Source of the DNA: Bifidobacterium minimum
Lineage (GTDB): Bacteria > Actinomycetota > Actinomycetes > Actinomycetales > Bifidobacteriaceae
Direction: 5' to 3'
NCBI RefSeq assembly: GCF_000741645.1
Contig: NZ_JGZD01000010.1
Coordinates: 12 to 55,061, forward strand
DNA: 55,050 bases
In this document: piece by piece, positions 17,442-26,426 of the stretch
How positions within the stretch are numbered: the first letter of the stretch is position 1
Layout of the letters: each line of letters opens with the position of its first letter
Notes under the pieces: generated by a model
Seen by the model: the letters and a program-made list of their open reading frames with translations, nothing else
What the model was told of the DNA's origin: nothing
The model's database searches: none
Made by a program: the position numbers and the translations under genes

Positions 17442-18568
17442 CGCACGCCTCCCCTCGATGACGCGGCAAGAGCGGCATCGTAGGCCACGGGCCTGGCCGC
17501 GGTGCCGAAGTCCACCACATCGCTGTCGTTGCGCAACGCCGCCATGAACTCACCGAACCGCGGATTCGCGTCATCGAACTCATAGGTGATCGCGCCTATG
17601 GCCGAACCGCCCACGGTGTCCATGCCGCCGTACACCAGCCCGCTGTCGATGCCGTACCGGGATATCAGGGTCGACACGTTCTGTCCGGAAGCCCTCACCG
17701 CCGGGGAGCCCCCCCGTGCCGGGACATCGCGCTGCCTGACGAGGACGCTGACGATCCTCCCCGTCCATTCGCCACGCAGCCGCGACACCCGATCCTCATC
17801 GGGAAGGCCGGATATCGCAGTGGCGATGAAACGCCTCGTGACGTCCTGCCGCGGCGCGGCGAAGACGTCGTAGACGTCACCGGTCTCGACCACCTTCCCC
17901 TCGCTCATCACGGCCACCCTGTCGGCGATGCGCTGCACGACGTTCATCTGGTGGGTGATCAGCACGATGGTGATTCCCAGCTGCTCATTCACCCGCGCCA
18001 GCAGATCGAGCACCTCGGACGTGGTCTCCGGGTCCAGAGCGCTCGTGGCCTCGTCGGCCAGAAGAATCTGGGGATTGGTGGCGAGCGCCCGCGCGATTCC
18101 GACACGCTGCTTCTGTCCCCCGGACAGCTGGGAGGGGTAGCCGTCCGCATGGTCCGACAGCCCGACGAATTCGAGAAGCTCGTCGACGCGTCTGGTCTGA
18201 TAGTCCTTGCGCCAGTGATCGAGCTGCAGCGGATAGGCGATGTTCTGCGACACCGTCTTCGTGGAAAACAGGTTGAACTGCTGGAATATCATGCCGATCT
18301 TCATGCGTATCGGGCGGAGCTTCGATTCTCCCAGACGGTCGACGCGCGTTCCCAGCACGGTGACGGATCCGGATGTCGGCCGTTCCAGGGCGTTGATCAT
18401 GCGCACAAGCGTCGACTTGCCCGCTCCGGAGTATCCGATGACGCCGAAGACGTCGCCTCGGTTGATCTCCAGACTCACGTCATCGACGGCGCGGATGGCG
18501 CCGCCGCCTCTGGAACGCCGACGATACTCCTTGACCACATGATCGAAGGTGATGATCGACTCTGACAT
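17438..18568 (-). CDS. metN: Methionine ABC transporter ATP-binding protein MetN
   Basis: This 376-residue ATPase has Walker A GYSGAGKST near residue 44, the ABC signature QLSGGQKQRVGIARAL and Walker B LLADEATSALDPE. A C-terminal NIL-type domain (residues about 265-345) is the regulatory methionine-binding module that gives trans-inhibition in this family. The start at ATG 18568 has GGGAGAGG 6 bases upstream. It is separated from metQ by 212 bases holding a possible attenuating hairpin. Confidence 0.95.
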   Translation of the reverse strand: MSESIITFDHVVKEYRRRSRGGGAIRAVDDVSLEINRGDVFGVIGYSGAGKSTLVRMINALERPTSGSVTVLGTRVDRLGESKLRPIRMKIGMIFQQFNLFSTKTVSQNIAYPLQLDHWRKDYQTRRVDELLEFVGLSDHADGYPSQLSGGQKQRVGIARALATNPQILLADEATSALDPETTSEVLDLLARVNEQLGITIVLITHQMNVVQRIADRVAVMSEGKVVETGDVYDVFAAPRQDVTRRFIATAISGLPDEDRVSRLRGEWTGRIVSVLVRQRDVPARGGSPAVRASGQNVSTLISRYGIDSGLVYGGMDTVGGSAIGAITYEFDDANPRFGEFMAALRNDSDVVDFGTAARPVAYDAALAASSRGGVR

Positions 18569-18755
18569 GCGCCACCTCTCCCACTGTGCCGGGCGGATGG
18601 GGAATGCACGCGATCCGCGGGCACCCCGTCCCTCGAACTCTCACGATCGGCGCGAAGCCGCACGAACGGACAGAGCCTGATATACCCGATGCTCAAGACC
18701 TCCCATGGCCACCGGTTCCTCTCGGCAGCCACTGGTTCCTTCGTCAGCCGCTCGC

Positions 18756-18782
18756 GACCGGCGGGAGGAACCCGCGCCGGTC
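18756..18782 (-). terminator. Hairpin at the metQ-metN junction
   Basis: GACCGGCGGG can pair with CCCGCGCCGGTC (one bulge) across a short loop, overlapping the metQ stop codon. With no U-run it may act as an attenuator or 3' end stabiliser, giving more metQ than metNI product, but this is inference. Confidence 0.35.
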
Positions 18783-19794
18783 AGGACTCGGCCCGAACCT
18801 GCTTCTCGATCTGTGCAAGGTATGTCTGCAGCTCCTTCGCGGTGAAGTCGGAGGCCGACACCGCCGTCCCGTTGGACTGGGCATTGAGCTTCGTGAACAC
18901 GCTCTTCGACTGCGCGATCTTCACCAGCTTGAGATAGGTGGGATTGTCGGCGTCGGCCTTGCGGGCCACGAAGACGTTGATGTAGGGCCGGGCCTCCTTG
19001 CTTTCCGCATCGTCCTGATAGATCGAATCGGTGAGCTTGAGGCCGGCGTCGGCCACGTAGTCGTTGTTGATGACGCCCGCCGCGACCTTGGGATCCTTCA
19101 GCGCGTTTGCGACTTGCTCGGCCTTCAGGGCGGTGACCTTGACCTTGGAGTTCGACGTGTCGATATCGGACGGCGTCGTGAACGCGGTCCAATCCCCCTT
19201 GAGCCTGACGAGTCCGGCGGCTTTGAGAACGCCGATGGCGCGCGCCTGGTTCGTCTCATCGTTCGGGATGGCCACCGTCTGCCCCTTCGCGATGTCCTTG
19301 ACGTCGGTGACCTTGCTGGAGTACACGCCCAGGGGGAAGATGGCGGTGCCGCCGATGGGCTGGAGATCCTTGTCGTTCGTCACGTTGTAGTTCGCCAGAT
19401 ACAGAAGATGCTGGAACTCGTTGAGATCGAGGTCGCCCGAGTCGAGCGCGGGATTCTCGGAGGTGTAGTCCTGAAAATCGACGAGCTTCACATGGATGCC
19501 CGCGTTCTGCGCCTTCTTCGAGAACTCCACCCACTGGGGGTCGGTCGCGCCGATCACACCGATTTTCACGGGGTTCGACTCCGACCCCTTCTCGGCGGTC
19601 GCATGCGCGTTCTTGTAGAACCGCACCCCGAAGAACACGGCGAGCACCACAAGCGCCGCGACGATGACGACGATCACTATGTTGCGCCCCGTGTGGTTGA
19701 CCCTTACCGGCTCCTGCGGGTCGGACGGCATCGGAGTGCGAATTCCGTCAGGCTTCGGCCCGTCACCGTTCGTACTGCTGCTTGGTTCCGTCAT
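18781..19794 (-). CDS. metQ: Methionine-binding protein MetQ, membrane-anchored
   Basis: This protein of about 337 residues is a NlpA/MetQ-type substrate-binding protein. The mature domain starts around residue 70 with PVKIGVIGATDPQWVEFSKKA and contains DYTSENPALDSGDLDLNEFQH and AIPNDETNQARA. Unlike the usual lipoprotein, it has a cytoplasmic Pro/Ser-rich N-terminus of about 35 residues, one transmembrane helix (IVIVVIVAALVVLAVFF) and no lipobox cysteine. ATG 19794 is chosen because GGGAGAG lies 5 bases upstream; upstream in-frame Met codons read through repeat-containing noncoding sequence. It is the first gene of the metQNI operon. Confidence 0.92.
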   Translation of the reverse strand: MTEPSSSTNGDGPKPDGIRTPMPSDPQEPVRVNHTGRNIVIVVIVAALVVLAVFFGVRFYKNAHATAEKGSESNPVKIGVIGATDPQWVEFSKKAQNAGIHVKLVDFQDYTSENPALDSGDLDLNEFQHLLYLANYNVTNDKDLQPIGGTAIFPLGVYSSKVTDVKDIAKGQTVAIPNDETNQARAIGVLKAAGLVRLKGDWTAFTTPSDIDTSNSKVKVTALKAEQVANALKDPKVAAGVINNDYVADAGLKLTDSIYQDDAESKEARPYINVFVARKADADNPTYLKLVKIAQSKSVFTKLNAQSNGTAVSASDFTAKELQTYLAQIEKQVRAES

Positions 19795-19888
19795 GACGAC
19801 TCTCCCTCTTCCTTCGTTTTCTCTCTTCTCGTCCGAACGCCATCGCAACCCGTCGTGTTTCTCCTCGCACGACGCATGCGGCCCGGCA

Positions 19889-19924
19889 TGTCGACAATCC
19901 ATCACCTGTCGACAATCCATCACC
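19889..19924. repeat. 18-bp tandem duplication upstream of metQ
   Basis: TGTCGACAATCCATCACC is present twice back to back. The pair is flanked by direct copies of ATGCGGCCCGG at 19876-19886 and 19928-19938. It lies in the metQ leader or promoter region. Confidence 0.9.
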
Positions 19925-19948
19925 ATAATGCGGCCCGGGACGACAAGG

Positions 19949-20001
19949 TGCGAATTTCGCATGATTGGCTATTCATATTCGCTATATCCGGTGCGAATAT
20001 G
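19949..20001. promoter_or_regulatory. Inverted-repeat cluster (putative operator) between metQ and the HAD gene
   Basis: Two palindromic elements share the half-site GCGAA. TGCGAATTTCGCA at 19949-19961 is a perfect 6-bp palindrome around one central base. CATATTCGC (19974-19982) and GCGAATATG (19993-20001) form a perfect 9-bp inverted repeat with a 10-base spacer. They lie in the intergenic region between the divergent metQ and HAD genes. A dimeric regulator is a reasonable reading, possibly methionine- or SAM-responsive, but no regulator is identified. Confidence 0.5.
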
Positions 20002-20071
20002 GCGAGTTCATAGGCATCCGCCGTTCTTCGGCCGTCACCCGTAGACTGGACACGGAACGGATAGGAGAACC

Positions 20072-20938
20072 ATGACACGCCTTCCCTCACGCGCCGGGTC
20101 CAACGGCACCCCACCACATGACACCGCACCCAAAGGCGCCTCGCCCGACATCAGGGCGGCGTTCTTCGACATCGACGGCACCCTCACCAGCTTCGCCACG
20201 CACGAGATCCCCGCATCGACGGTCAGGGCGCTGCACTCCCTTCAGGACCGCGGGATCCGCATCTACATATGCTCCGGACGGGCCCCGTCGCACATGTCCG
20301 TGGTGCTCGACACGATGCCCGTGGACTTCGACGGAATAGTCGCCATGAACGGCCAGTACTGCTTCGACGAATCCGGATTCCTCGAGACCGAATCCCTCGA
20401 CCCCCACGACGTGGACGTCATCAACCGATGGCTGGACGGCCATCCCGACGTCGTCGCCAACTTCTGCGAAAGCGACTACGTGTACTTCAACCAGGTGACG
20501 GACACCATGCGCGCCACGTGGAGGCAGCTGGGCAAAACCGCTCCCGCCGTCCACATCGACGATCCGCACGTCCGGACGCCGATCCACAGGACCTACCAGA
20601 TCAGCCCCTACATCCCGCCCGCCGCCGAACGGGAGCTCACCTCCCTGTGCGCCCACACCACGGGGGTGCGCTGGCATCCCTCGTTCACCGACCTCATCCC
20701 CTCCGACGGAGGCAAACCACGCGGAATCAAGCGCTTCGGGGACCGCTACGGCTTCACGCAGAAGGAGACGATCGCCTTCGGGGACGGCGGCAACGACGCG
20801 ACGATGCTGCGATACGCGGGAATCGGCGTGGCGATGGGAAACGCCACCGAGGACGCCAAGGCCGCCGCCGACTACGTCACGGACGACGTCGACCACGATG
20901 GCATCATGAACGCGCTCACGCATTTCTCCATCCTCTAG
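20072..20938 (+). CDS. HAD superfamily phosphatase, Cof type
   Basis: This 288-residue protein has the four HAD motifs: motif I FFDIDGTLTS, motif II ICSGR, a Lys in GGKPRGIKRFGDRYG, and motif IV AFGDGGNDATML. The large cap between motifs II and III is of the Cof/type IIB kind, so it probably dephosphorylates small sugar phosphates or cofactors such as flavin or pyridoxal intermediates. The substrate cannot be read from sequence. AGGAGAACC precedes the ATG. It is divergent from metQ and is followed 51 bases later by a cyclophilin on the same strand. Confidence 0.88.
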   Translation: MTRLPSRAGSNGTPPHDTAPKGASPDIRAAFFDIDGTLTSFATHEIPASTVRALHSLQDRGIRIYICSGRAPSHMSVVLDTMPVDFDGIVAMNGQYCFDESGFLETESLDPHDVDVINRWLDGHPDVVANFCESDYVYFNQVTDTMRATWRQLGKTAPAVHIDDPHVRTPIHRTYQISPYIPPAAERELTSLCAHTTGVRWHPSFTDLIPSDGGKPRGIKRFGDRYGFTQKETIAFGDGGNDATMLRYAGIGVAMGNATEDAKAAADYVTDDVDHDGIMNALTHFSIL

Positions 20939-20989
20939 GCTCGGCGCAGCGGGGGCAACGGGTCCCACGGATATGAGACGATTGACCAC

Positions 20990-21526
20990 ATGACAACCAT
21001 CATCATGCATACGTCCGAAGGCGACGTCACCATCGACCTCTTCGACGACAAGGCCCCCAACACGGTCGCGAACTTCCTCGGTCTGGCCGATGGATCCAAG
21101 GAGTGGACGGATCCCGCGACGGGCGAGACGTCCTCCGAGCCCTTCTACGACGGTCTGATCTTCCACCGGGTCATCAAGGACTTCATGATCCAGGGCGGAT
21201 GCCCTCTGGGAACCGGAACCGGTGGCCCGGGCTACGACTTCGACGACGAGATCTCCACCGATCTCACCTTCGACCGTCCCTATCTTCTGGCCATGGCGAA
21301 CGCGGGCCTGCGTCGGGGACGTGACGGGCAGCCGCACGGAACCAACGGATCGCAGTTCTTCATCACGACCGTGGCGACCCCGTGGCTCAACGGCCACCAC
21401 ACCATCTTCGGCGAAGTGAAGGACGACGAGTCCAAGGCCGTCGTCGCGCGCATCGACGCCGTCCCCACCGACCGTTCGGATCGTCCGCTCGAACCGGTGG
21501 GCATCCTCGGCATCGACGTCCTCTGA
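20990..21526 (+). CDS. Cyclophilin-type peptidyl-prolyl cis-trans isomerase
   Basis: This 178-residue cytosolic cyclophilin shows GLIFHRVIKDFMIQGG with catalytic Arg, NGSQFFIT and GHHTIFGEV. It has no signal peptide. The loop RRGRDGQPHGTNGSQ and an acidic DEISTDLTFDRP are typical of actinobacterial PpiA/B. It probably assists folding of cytoplasmic proteins. The ribosome-binding site is weak. It ends before a repeat-rich gap and a bidirectional hairpin shared with relA. Confidence 0.93.
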   Translation: MTTIIMHTSEGDVTIDLFDDKAPNTVANFLGLADGSKEWTDPATGETSSEPFYDGLIFHRVIKDFMIQGGCPLGTGTGGPGYDFDDEISTDLTFDRPYLLAMANAGLRRGRDGQPHGTNGSQFFITTVATPWLNGHHTIFGEVKDDESKAVVARIDAVPTDRSDRPLEPVGILGIDVL

Positions 21527-21535
21527 CCATGACGC

Positions 21536-21660
21536 CCGCTGATTCCGCGATTCAGCAATCCACTGACTCAGCAATCCACTGACTCGGTGATTCGAGGATC
21601 CGGGACTCGCTGATTCCGGGACATTCGAGATCCGAGTCCACGCCAGCAGATCCGCGAATC
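21536..21660. repeat. Degenerate GATTC/ACTCA repeats after the cyclophilin
   Basis: CAATCCACTGACTC occurs twice in tandem (about 21557-21592). Related GATTC-containing units (CTGATTCCG, GTGATTCGAG, CGAATCACCG) continue to 21660. No coding potential is seen. Confidence 0.7.
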
Positions 21661-21669
21661 ACCGATTGA

Positions 21670-21705
21670 GGGCGGGGCGACGATCCCACGACCGTCGCCC
21701 CGCCC
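21670..21705. terminator. Bidirectional hairpin between the cyclophilin gene and relA
   Basis: A perfect 13-bp GC-rich stem (GGGCGGGGCGACG with CGTCGCCCCGCCC) and a 10-base loop lie between two convergent genes. A U-run is absent on both sides. Confidence 0.7.
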
Positions 21706-21781
21706 TCGTCGTCGTTCATGCCTCGTCGTCATTCATGATCGTCCGCCCGTCCGCGCGATCCGTTCTGCCCGTCTGCCCGTT

Positions 21782-24118
21782 CTATCCGCGGTCCCGCATC
21801 CTGCGGAGACGCGGCTGCGCGGAATCCTTCGCGCCCGTGATCCTGTAGACGTCGAAGACGCCGTCGATCTTACGCACGGCGGCCAGAACCGTCGTCAGAT
21901 GCTGCGGATCGGCCATCTCGAAGGAGAACTGGCTGGTCGCGACCCGGTCCGAACCGGTCGAGATGGATCCCGATATGATGTTGACCCCATGATCCGACAG
22001 CACCCGCGTGACGTCCGACAACAGGTGCGGACGGTCAAGCGCCTCGACCTGGATCTTGACCATGAACAGCCCCTTGGTGCTCGTCCACTGGACGTCGATC
22101 ACGCGCTCGGGCTGATGCTTCTGAAGATCGATCATGTTCTGGCAATCCGTGCGATGGACGGACACCCCATCGTTGCGGGTGATGAAGCCGATGATCGAAT
22201 CGCCGGGAACGGGGGTGCAGCATCGGGCGAGCTTGACCCATACGTCGCCCACGCCCTTGACCGACACGCCCATGGAGCTCGTGGTCTTGCTGCGTGAATG
22301 CTTGCGGAGGGGCAGCGCCTCCTGCTCGACCTCCTCGGCGACCTCGTCGGACCCCGCGTCCTTGACCAGATGCGAGATCACGTTCTGCGTGGAGATCTGC
22401 CCGTCGCCGATGGCGGCGAAAACCGCATCGGGGCCGGCGAAGTTCAGCTCCTCGGCCAAGCCGATCATGGCCTCGTTCGTCATGAGGACGGTTGTGGGGA
22501 GGTTCCTCTTGCGCATGGCGCGGGTGAGCTCGTCACGCCCCTCCTCGATGGCCTCGGAGCGACGCTCCTTGCTGAACCATTGGCGGATCTTGTTGCGGGC
22601 CTTCGGGCTTTTGACGAACGTCAGCCAGTCCCGCGATGGCCCCGCGGTATCCGATTTGGACGTCAGTATCTCGACCGTGTCGCCGTTCTCCAGTGCGGTG
22701 TCAAGCGGGACGAGGCGCCCGTTGACCCTCGCCCCCATGGTGCGGTGTCCGACCTCGGTATGCACGGCGTACGCGAAATCGACCGGGGTCGCGTGCGCGG
22801 GGAGGGACACGATCGCCCCTTTGGGAGTGAACACGTACAGCTCGGATCCGCCGAGATCCTCCTTGAGCGAGCCGAGGAACTCGTCCGAATCCGGGGTCTC
22901 GCTCGTCCAGTCGGCCAGCTGCTGTATCCACTTGAGGTTGTCGGCCTCGCTGAGCTCCTGCGGATTCTCCGACTCGCGACGTCGGTCGACGCTGTCGGGG
23001 GCGCTCAGCACCCGTCCCGCCTGTCCGTTCTCCTTGTACTTCCAATGGGCGGCGATTCCGAACTCGGCACGCCGGTGCATCTCCCACGTGCGGATCTGAA
23101 TCTCCACGGGCTTCCCGCCCGGGCCGACGACAGTGGTGTGCAGACTCTGATACATGTTGAGCTTCGGCATCGCGATGTAGTCCTTGAACCGGCCCGGAAC
23201 CGGATTCCACCGCGCATGGACCGCCCCCAGCGCGGCATAGCAGTCGGGAATCGAATCGACGATGATCCGCACCCCCACAAGATCATAGATGTTCGAGAAG
23301 TCGTGACCGCGGACGACCATCTTCTGATAGATGGAGAAGTAGTCCTTCGGCCGGCCTCCCACCGAGGCCCTGATGTTCTGGGCCTTGAGATCCCCGCTGA
23401 TCTCATCGATGATCTGCTCCAGATAGACCTCGCGCTGACCGGCACGCCGCGAGACGAGAACGACGATCTCGTTGTAGATCTTGGGATACAGGGTTTTGAA
23501 GCTCAGCTCCTCGAGCTCCGTCTTGATGGCGTTCATTCCCAGCCGGTTGGCCAGCGGCGCGTACACATCCAGCGTCTCGCGTGCCTTGCGCTGTGCGCTG
23601 GATGCCTTGACGTAGCGCCAGGTGCGCGCATTGTGGACCCGATCGGCGAGCTTGACCACAAGAACCCTAACGTCACGGCTCATCGCGACGACCATCTTGC
23701 GGATGGTTTCGGCGGGGGCGGAGTCGCCGTAATCCATTCGGGATATCTTCGTCACGCCGTCGACGAGACCCGTCACCGTCGGACCGAACTCGGCCCGGCA
23801 TTCCTCCAGCGTGTAGTCGGTGTCCTCGACCGTGTCATGAAGCAGACCCGCGGCGACGACGAGCGGGCCCATACCCAGATCGGCGAGTATCTGCGACACC
23901 GCGAGCGGGTGGATGATGTAGGGCTCCCCGGATTTGCGCCACTGCGAGGAATGCTGGGCCAACGCCCGTCGGTACGCCCGCTCAAGGACGTCAAGGTCCT
24001 CGTCCGGATAATGGGACGCGCATACGCGCACGATGGGGCGTAGAGGATCGAGTGGATCATCGCTGATCTCACACCCCAGCATGCGCGCCAAGCGCCTCTG
24101 ATCATCCGACTCCGCCAC
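21782..24118 (-). CDS. relA: (p)ppGpp synthetase/hydrolase RelA/SpoT (Rel)
   Basis: This 778-residue bifunctional stringent-response enzyme has an HD hydrolase domain with LLHDTVEDTDY near residue 92 and VKLADRVHNART, so hydrolysis is retained. The synthetase domain around 230-350 includes RVKDYIAMPK-like GRFKDYIAMPKLNMYQSLHT. A TGS domain (VFTPKGAIVSLPAHATPVDFAY) is near 415-475, and a C-terminal ACT domain starts near 700. The start is GTG at 24118. It is the only long RelA/SpoT homologue in the window. It lies downstream of dut on the minus strand with an 83-base gap. Confidence 0.96.
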   Translation of the reverse strand: MAESDDQRRLARMLGCEISDDPLDPLRPIVRVCASHYPDEDLDVLERAYRRALAQHSSQWRKSGEPYIIHPLAVSQILADLGMGPLVVAAGLLHDTVEDTDYTLEECRAEFGPTVTGLVDGVTKISRMDYGDSAPAETIRKMVVAMSRDVRVLVVKLADRVHNARTWRYVKASSAQRKARETLDVYAPLANRLGMNAIKTELEELSFKTLYPKIYNEIVVLVSRRAGQREVYLEQIIDEISGDLKAQNIRASVGGRPKDYFSIYQKMVVRGHDFSNIYDLVGVRIIVDSIPDCYAALGAVHARWNPVPGRFKDYIAMPKLNMYQSLHTTVVGPGGKPVEIQIRTWEMHRRAEFGIAAHWKYKENGQAGRVLSAPDSVDRRRESENPQELSEADNLKWIQQLADWTSETPDSDEFLGSLKEDLGGSELYVFTPKGAIVSLPAHATPVDFAYAVHTEVGHRTMGARVNGRLVPLDTALENGDTVEILTSKSDTAGPSRDWLTFVKSPKARNKIRQWFSKERRSEAIEEGRDELTRAMRKRNLPTTVLMTNEAMIGLAEELNFAGPDAVFAAIGDGQISTQNVISHLVKDAGSDEVAEEVEQEALPLRKHSRSKTTSSMGVSVKGVGDVWVKLARCCTPVPGDSIIGFITRNDGVSVHRTDCQNMIDLQKHQPERVIDVQWTSTKGLFMVKIQVEALDRPHLLSDVTRVLSDHGVNIISGSISTGSDRVATSQFSFEMADPQHLTTVLAAVRKIDGVFDVYRITGAKDSAQPRLRRMRDRG

Positions 24119-24201
24119 CGTCCCACCTTCCTCAGATCTGACTACCCCATCCTACCCAGTCCGGCGAAGGCCACGAACCTTCGGAACCATCTATGGGACG
24201 A

Positions 24202-24675
24202 TCATGATCCGGATGAGCCGAAGCCGCGCTCCGCCCTGTCCGAACCGGGCAGCACCCGGGCCTGGACGAACACCGGCTCGACGTAGCGCTGGATGACCAG
24301 CTGGGCTATGCGATCCCCACGGTGAAGGACCGCGGTTCTCTCGGGATCCATATTGATAAGAGGGATCTTGATCTCGCCACGATACCCGGCATCGATGGTT
24401 CCCGGGGCATTAAGGACGGTCACCCCCTGACGGACGGCGAGTCCCGAGCGGGGATGGACGAGACCCACGTATCCCGCCGGAAGCGCGATCGCCACGCCCG
24501 TGGGAACAAGATCACGCTGGAACGGACCGAGCGTGACGTCACGGGTAGCCCTCAGATCGGCCCCCGCGTCACCCGCATGAGCGTACGAGGGAAGCTCGAG
24601 CCCCTCCCCGTCACCCACCACCTTGAGAAGGATCTCGGTGTTCTCCGGCTCGTTATAGGACGTATCCACCGTCAC
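24202..24675 (-). CDS. dut: dUTP diphosphatase
   Basis: This protein of about 157 residues hydrolyses dUTP to dUMP and PPi, limiting uracil misincorporation and feeding dTMP synthesis. Trimeric dUTPase motifs are visible: AGDAGADL (I), HPRSGLA (II), [14 protein letters not shown] with catalytic Asp (III), DRIAQLVI (IV) and [10 protein letters not shown] (V). The start is ambiguous. GTG 24675 has AAGGAG 10 bases upstream, GTG 24669 fits the family N-terminus (xDTSYNEPE), and ATG 24714 would give a 62-base overlap with the upstream gene. Even the chosen start overlaps the DUF4193 gene by 23 bases. Confidence 0.93.
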   Translation of the reverse strand: MTVDTSYNEPENTEILLKVVGDGEGLELPSYAHAGDAGADLRATRDVTLGPFQRDLVPTGVAIALPAGYVGLVHPRSGLAVRQGVTVLNAPGTIDAGYRGEIKIPLINMDPERTAVLHRGDRIAQLVIQRYVEPVFVQARVLPGSDRAERGFGSSGS

Positions 24676-24973
24676 CGTCGACGCACTCCTTGCAATAGTC
24701 GTGTCCAGTGGCATCCGTCCGGGCCAGCTGGCTGCGGTGCTTGATGAGGAAGCAGCCGTAGCAGAGGAACTCGTCGCTTTGGGTCGGAGTGACGGTTATG
24801 GATGAATCCTCGCTGTTGACGTCCGCCCCCGAATAGACGTCATAGGAGCTGGCGACGGCGTTCTCGTCGTCGTCCTCCTCAAGGTCCGCCGCCGAAGGAC
24901 GGGTCCCCTTGCCCAGTTCCTCCAGCGAATCGTCGTCGTCCTTGTTGCGGGGGGAATCATAGTCCTGAGCCAT
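24653..24973 (-). CDS. DUF4193 family zinc-ribbon protein
   Basis: This 106-residue acidic protein starts [15 protein letters not shown]. It has a Cys pair in [15 protein letters not shown] and a second pair in [11 protein letters not shown], a likely zinc ribbon. The family is conserved across Actinobacteria and has no established function that I know. ATG 24973 is chosen for its GGAG site 6 bases upstream. The C-terminal coding end overlaps the start of dut, implying coupled translation. Confidence 0.85.
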   Translation of the reverse strand: MAQDYDSPRNKDDDDSLEELGKGTRPSAADLEEDDDENAVASSYDVYSGADVNSEDSSITVTPTQSDEFLCYGCFLIKHRSQLARTDATGHDYCKECVDGDGGYVL

Positions 24974-25157
24974 ACCCCACTCCTTTCCTGTGAGAGACAC
25001 GCGCTGCGCATAGAATACATGAATCGACACCCGTTTCGGCGGGGGTGTCGCATGAAATGATCTTAAAATTCAAGAGTTGGGGCACAATGGAGATAGTTCC
25101 GGTTTACCCGACGGCATATATCGGAGAGACACCCGATCCGAGGAAAGTGATGCGCGC

Positions 25158-26345
25158 ATGCCTGACAATTCGCCAGCGAAGGCTCATTTCGACCATGTGG
25201 GGCCGACGGGAGAGCTGATTTTCACCACGGGCACGCGGTCGTTCTCCGTGCCCGTGGATGAGACGCTGAACAATGCGATGCTCGAGGCGCGTCAGGTCGC
25301 CGCCGAATCACGGAAAACCTCCGCCGCCGCGACCGCCCGCGTCCCGATCTCACAGATCCAATCGCTTATCCGGGCCGGGGCCAATCCGACGAAGGTCGCC
25401 GAACACTACGGTCTCAGCGAGGCTCTGGTGCGGCGGTTCTCCTCCGCCGTGGAAACCGAGAAGCAGTACGCCATCGAGCAGTTCCTCAGCGTCGCCGCGC
25501 CCAAGGACAGCAGGGCGCATTCGCTTGGCGAGATCATCGAACGCAGTCTGGACGCCGTCGGGACGGGCATGGAGGGCGTGTCGTGGAGAGCCACGCGCCG
25601 AGGCCTCGAACCATGGAGGATCACCGCTCGGTTCACCGTATCGTCGCGGTCGATGAAGGCCGAATGGTCGTGGAACATGCATGACAATTCGGTCGCCTGC
25701 ATCAACGAGAACGCGCGTCGGCTCCTTGGACTGCACACGCCGGACGATGAGCATCCCTCATCCCAGGACGATCTCGACCGTCCTCTTCCCACCCCGTTCC
25801 CCGTCTCGTCGTCACACTCCACACGGGGGCACCACGACGACATCCCCGGAAGCTCGATCCGATCGGCACGCATCGAACGGGCCGTGTCCTCATGGGCCCA
25901 GCCGGAGTCCCCCTCCAGGGAGACCCCCGCGAGGAAATCCGCACCGTCCGTGCAGCCGACCCGTCGTCCCACATCTCTGGAACCCGTGGCCGCGATCACG
26001 GGGGCCTCATCCGAAACCCGTCCATCGCTCTCCGAAAGCCTCGCCAGCGTCGCCGACGTCGACGCCGAATCCGAATCCTCCGACGCCGCCACGCCGGCAT
26101 CATCCCAAAGGAGGTCGCAGTCGACACCTCGGCAGGTATCTCGGAACGGTTCGGACTCCCCCGCATCCGCCGAAGGACGCGGGAAGACGCAACAACAGGG
26201 GAAGGCGCAACAACAGGGGAAGGCGCAACAGGATGAGAGCACTGCCCCTGCCTCGACGACGGCGCCGGAACAGGCCAAGGGGAACCGTCGCCGCTCGGGG
26301 CGCTCCGCGGTCCCCAGCTGGGACGAGATTCTCTTCGGGGACTGA
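25158..26345 (+). CDS. sepH: SepH-like septation protein (DUF3071)
   Basis: This protein of about 395 residues has an N-terminal domain with GELIFTTGTRSFSVPVDETL, followed by a helix-turn-helix-like region ISQIQSLIRAGANPTKVAEHYGL at residues 65-90. That is the signature of SepH, an FtsZ-binding cell-division protein of Actinobacteria. Residues about 105-190 are conserved, and the remainder is a low-complexity Ser/Pro/Arg-rich linker. The linker has a small tandem repeat (GKAQQQ units near 26198-26230) and the protein ends with a conserved short motif, SWDEILFG. AGGAAAG lies about 10 bases before ATG 25158. It is divergent from the DUF4193 gene. Confidence 0.8.
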   Translation: MPDNSPAKAHFDHVGPTGELIFTTGTRSFSVPVDETLNNAMLEARQVAAESRKTSAAATARVPISQIQSLIRAGANPTKVAEHYGLSEALVRRFSSAVETEKQYAIEQFLSVAAPKDSRAHSLGEIIERSLDAVGTGMEGVSWRATRRGLEPWRITARFTVSSRSMKAEWSWNMHDNSVACINENARRLLGLHTPDDEHPSSQDDLDRPLPTPFPVSSSHSTRGHHDDIPGSSIRSARIERAVSSWAQPESPSRETPARKSAPSVQPTRRPTSLEPVAAITGASSETRPSLSESLASVADVDAESESSDAATPASSQRRSQSTPRQVSRNGSDSPASAEGRGKTQQQGKAQQQGKAQQDESTAPASTTAPEQAKGNRRRSGRSAVPSWDEILFGD

Positions 26346-26426
26346 CGACGTCGGATTCGCAACCGGCATCCGATTCGGGGCCTGAGGACCGACTGAGGAC
26401 CGGCGCCCGACGGAGGCGTGAACACT

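Noticed and set aside
19795..20071. SAM or T-box riboswitch in front of metQ
   Set aside because: I could not find a conserved riboswitch core or T-box sequence; only short inverted repeats are present.
20087..21574. A 495-codon open frame antisense to both the HAD gene and the cyclophilin
   Set aside because: It spans two well-supported genes plus their intergenic gap, has no ribosome-binding site or recognisable domain, and GC-rich DNA often leaves such antisense frames open.
22298..24043. A 581-codon plus-strand frame opposite relA
   Set aside because: It is fully antisense to a strongly supported gene, with atypical composition and no motifs.
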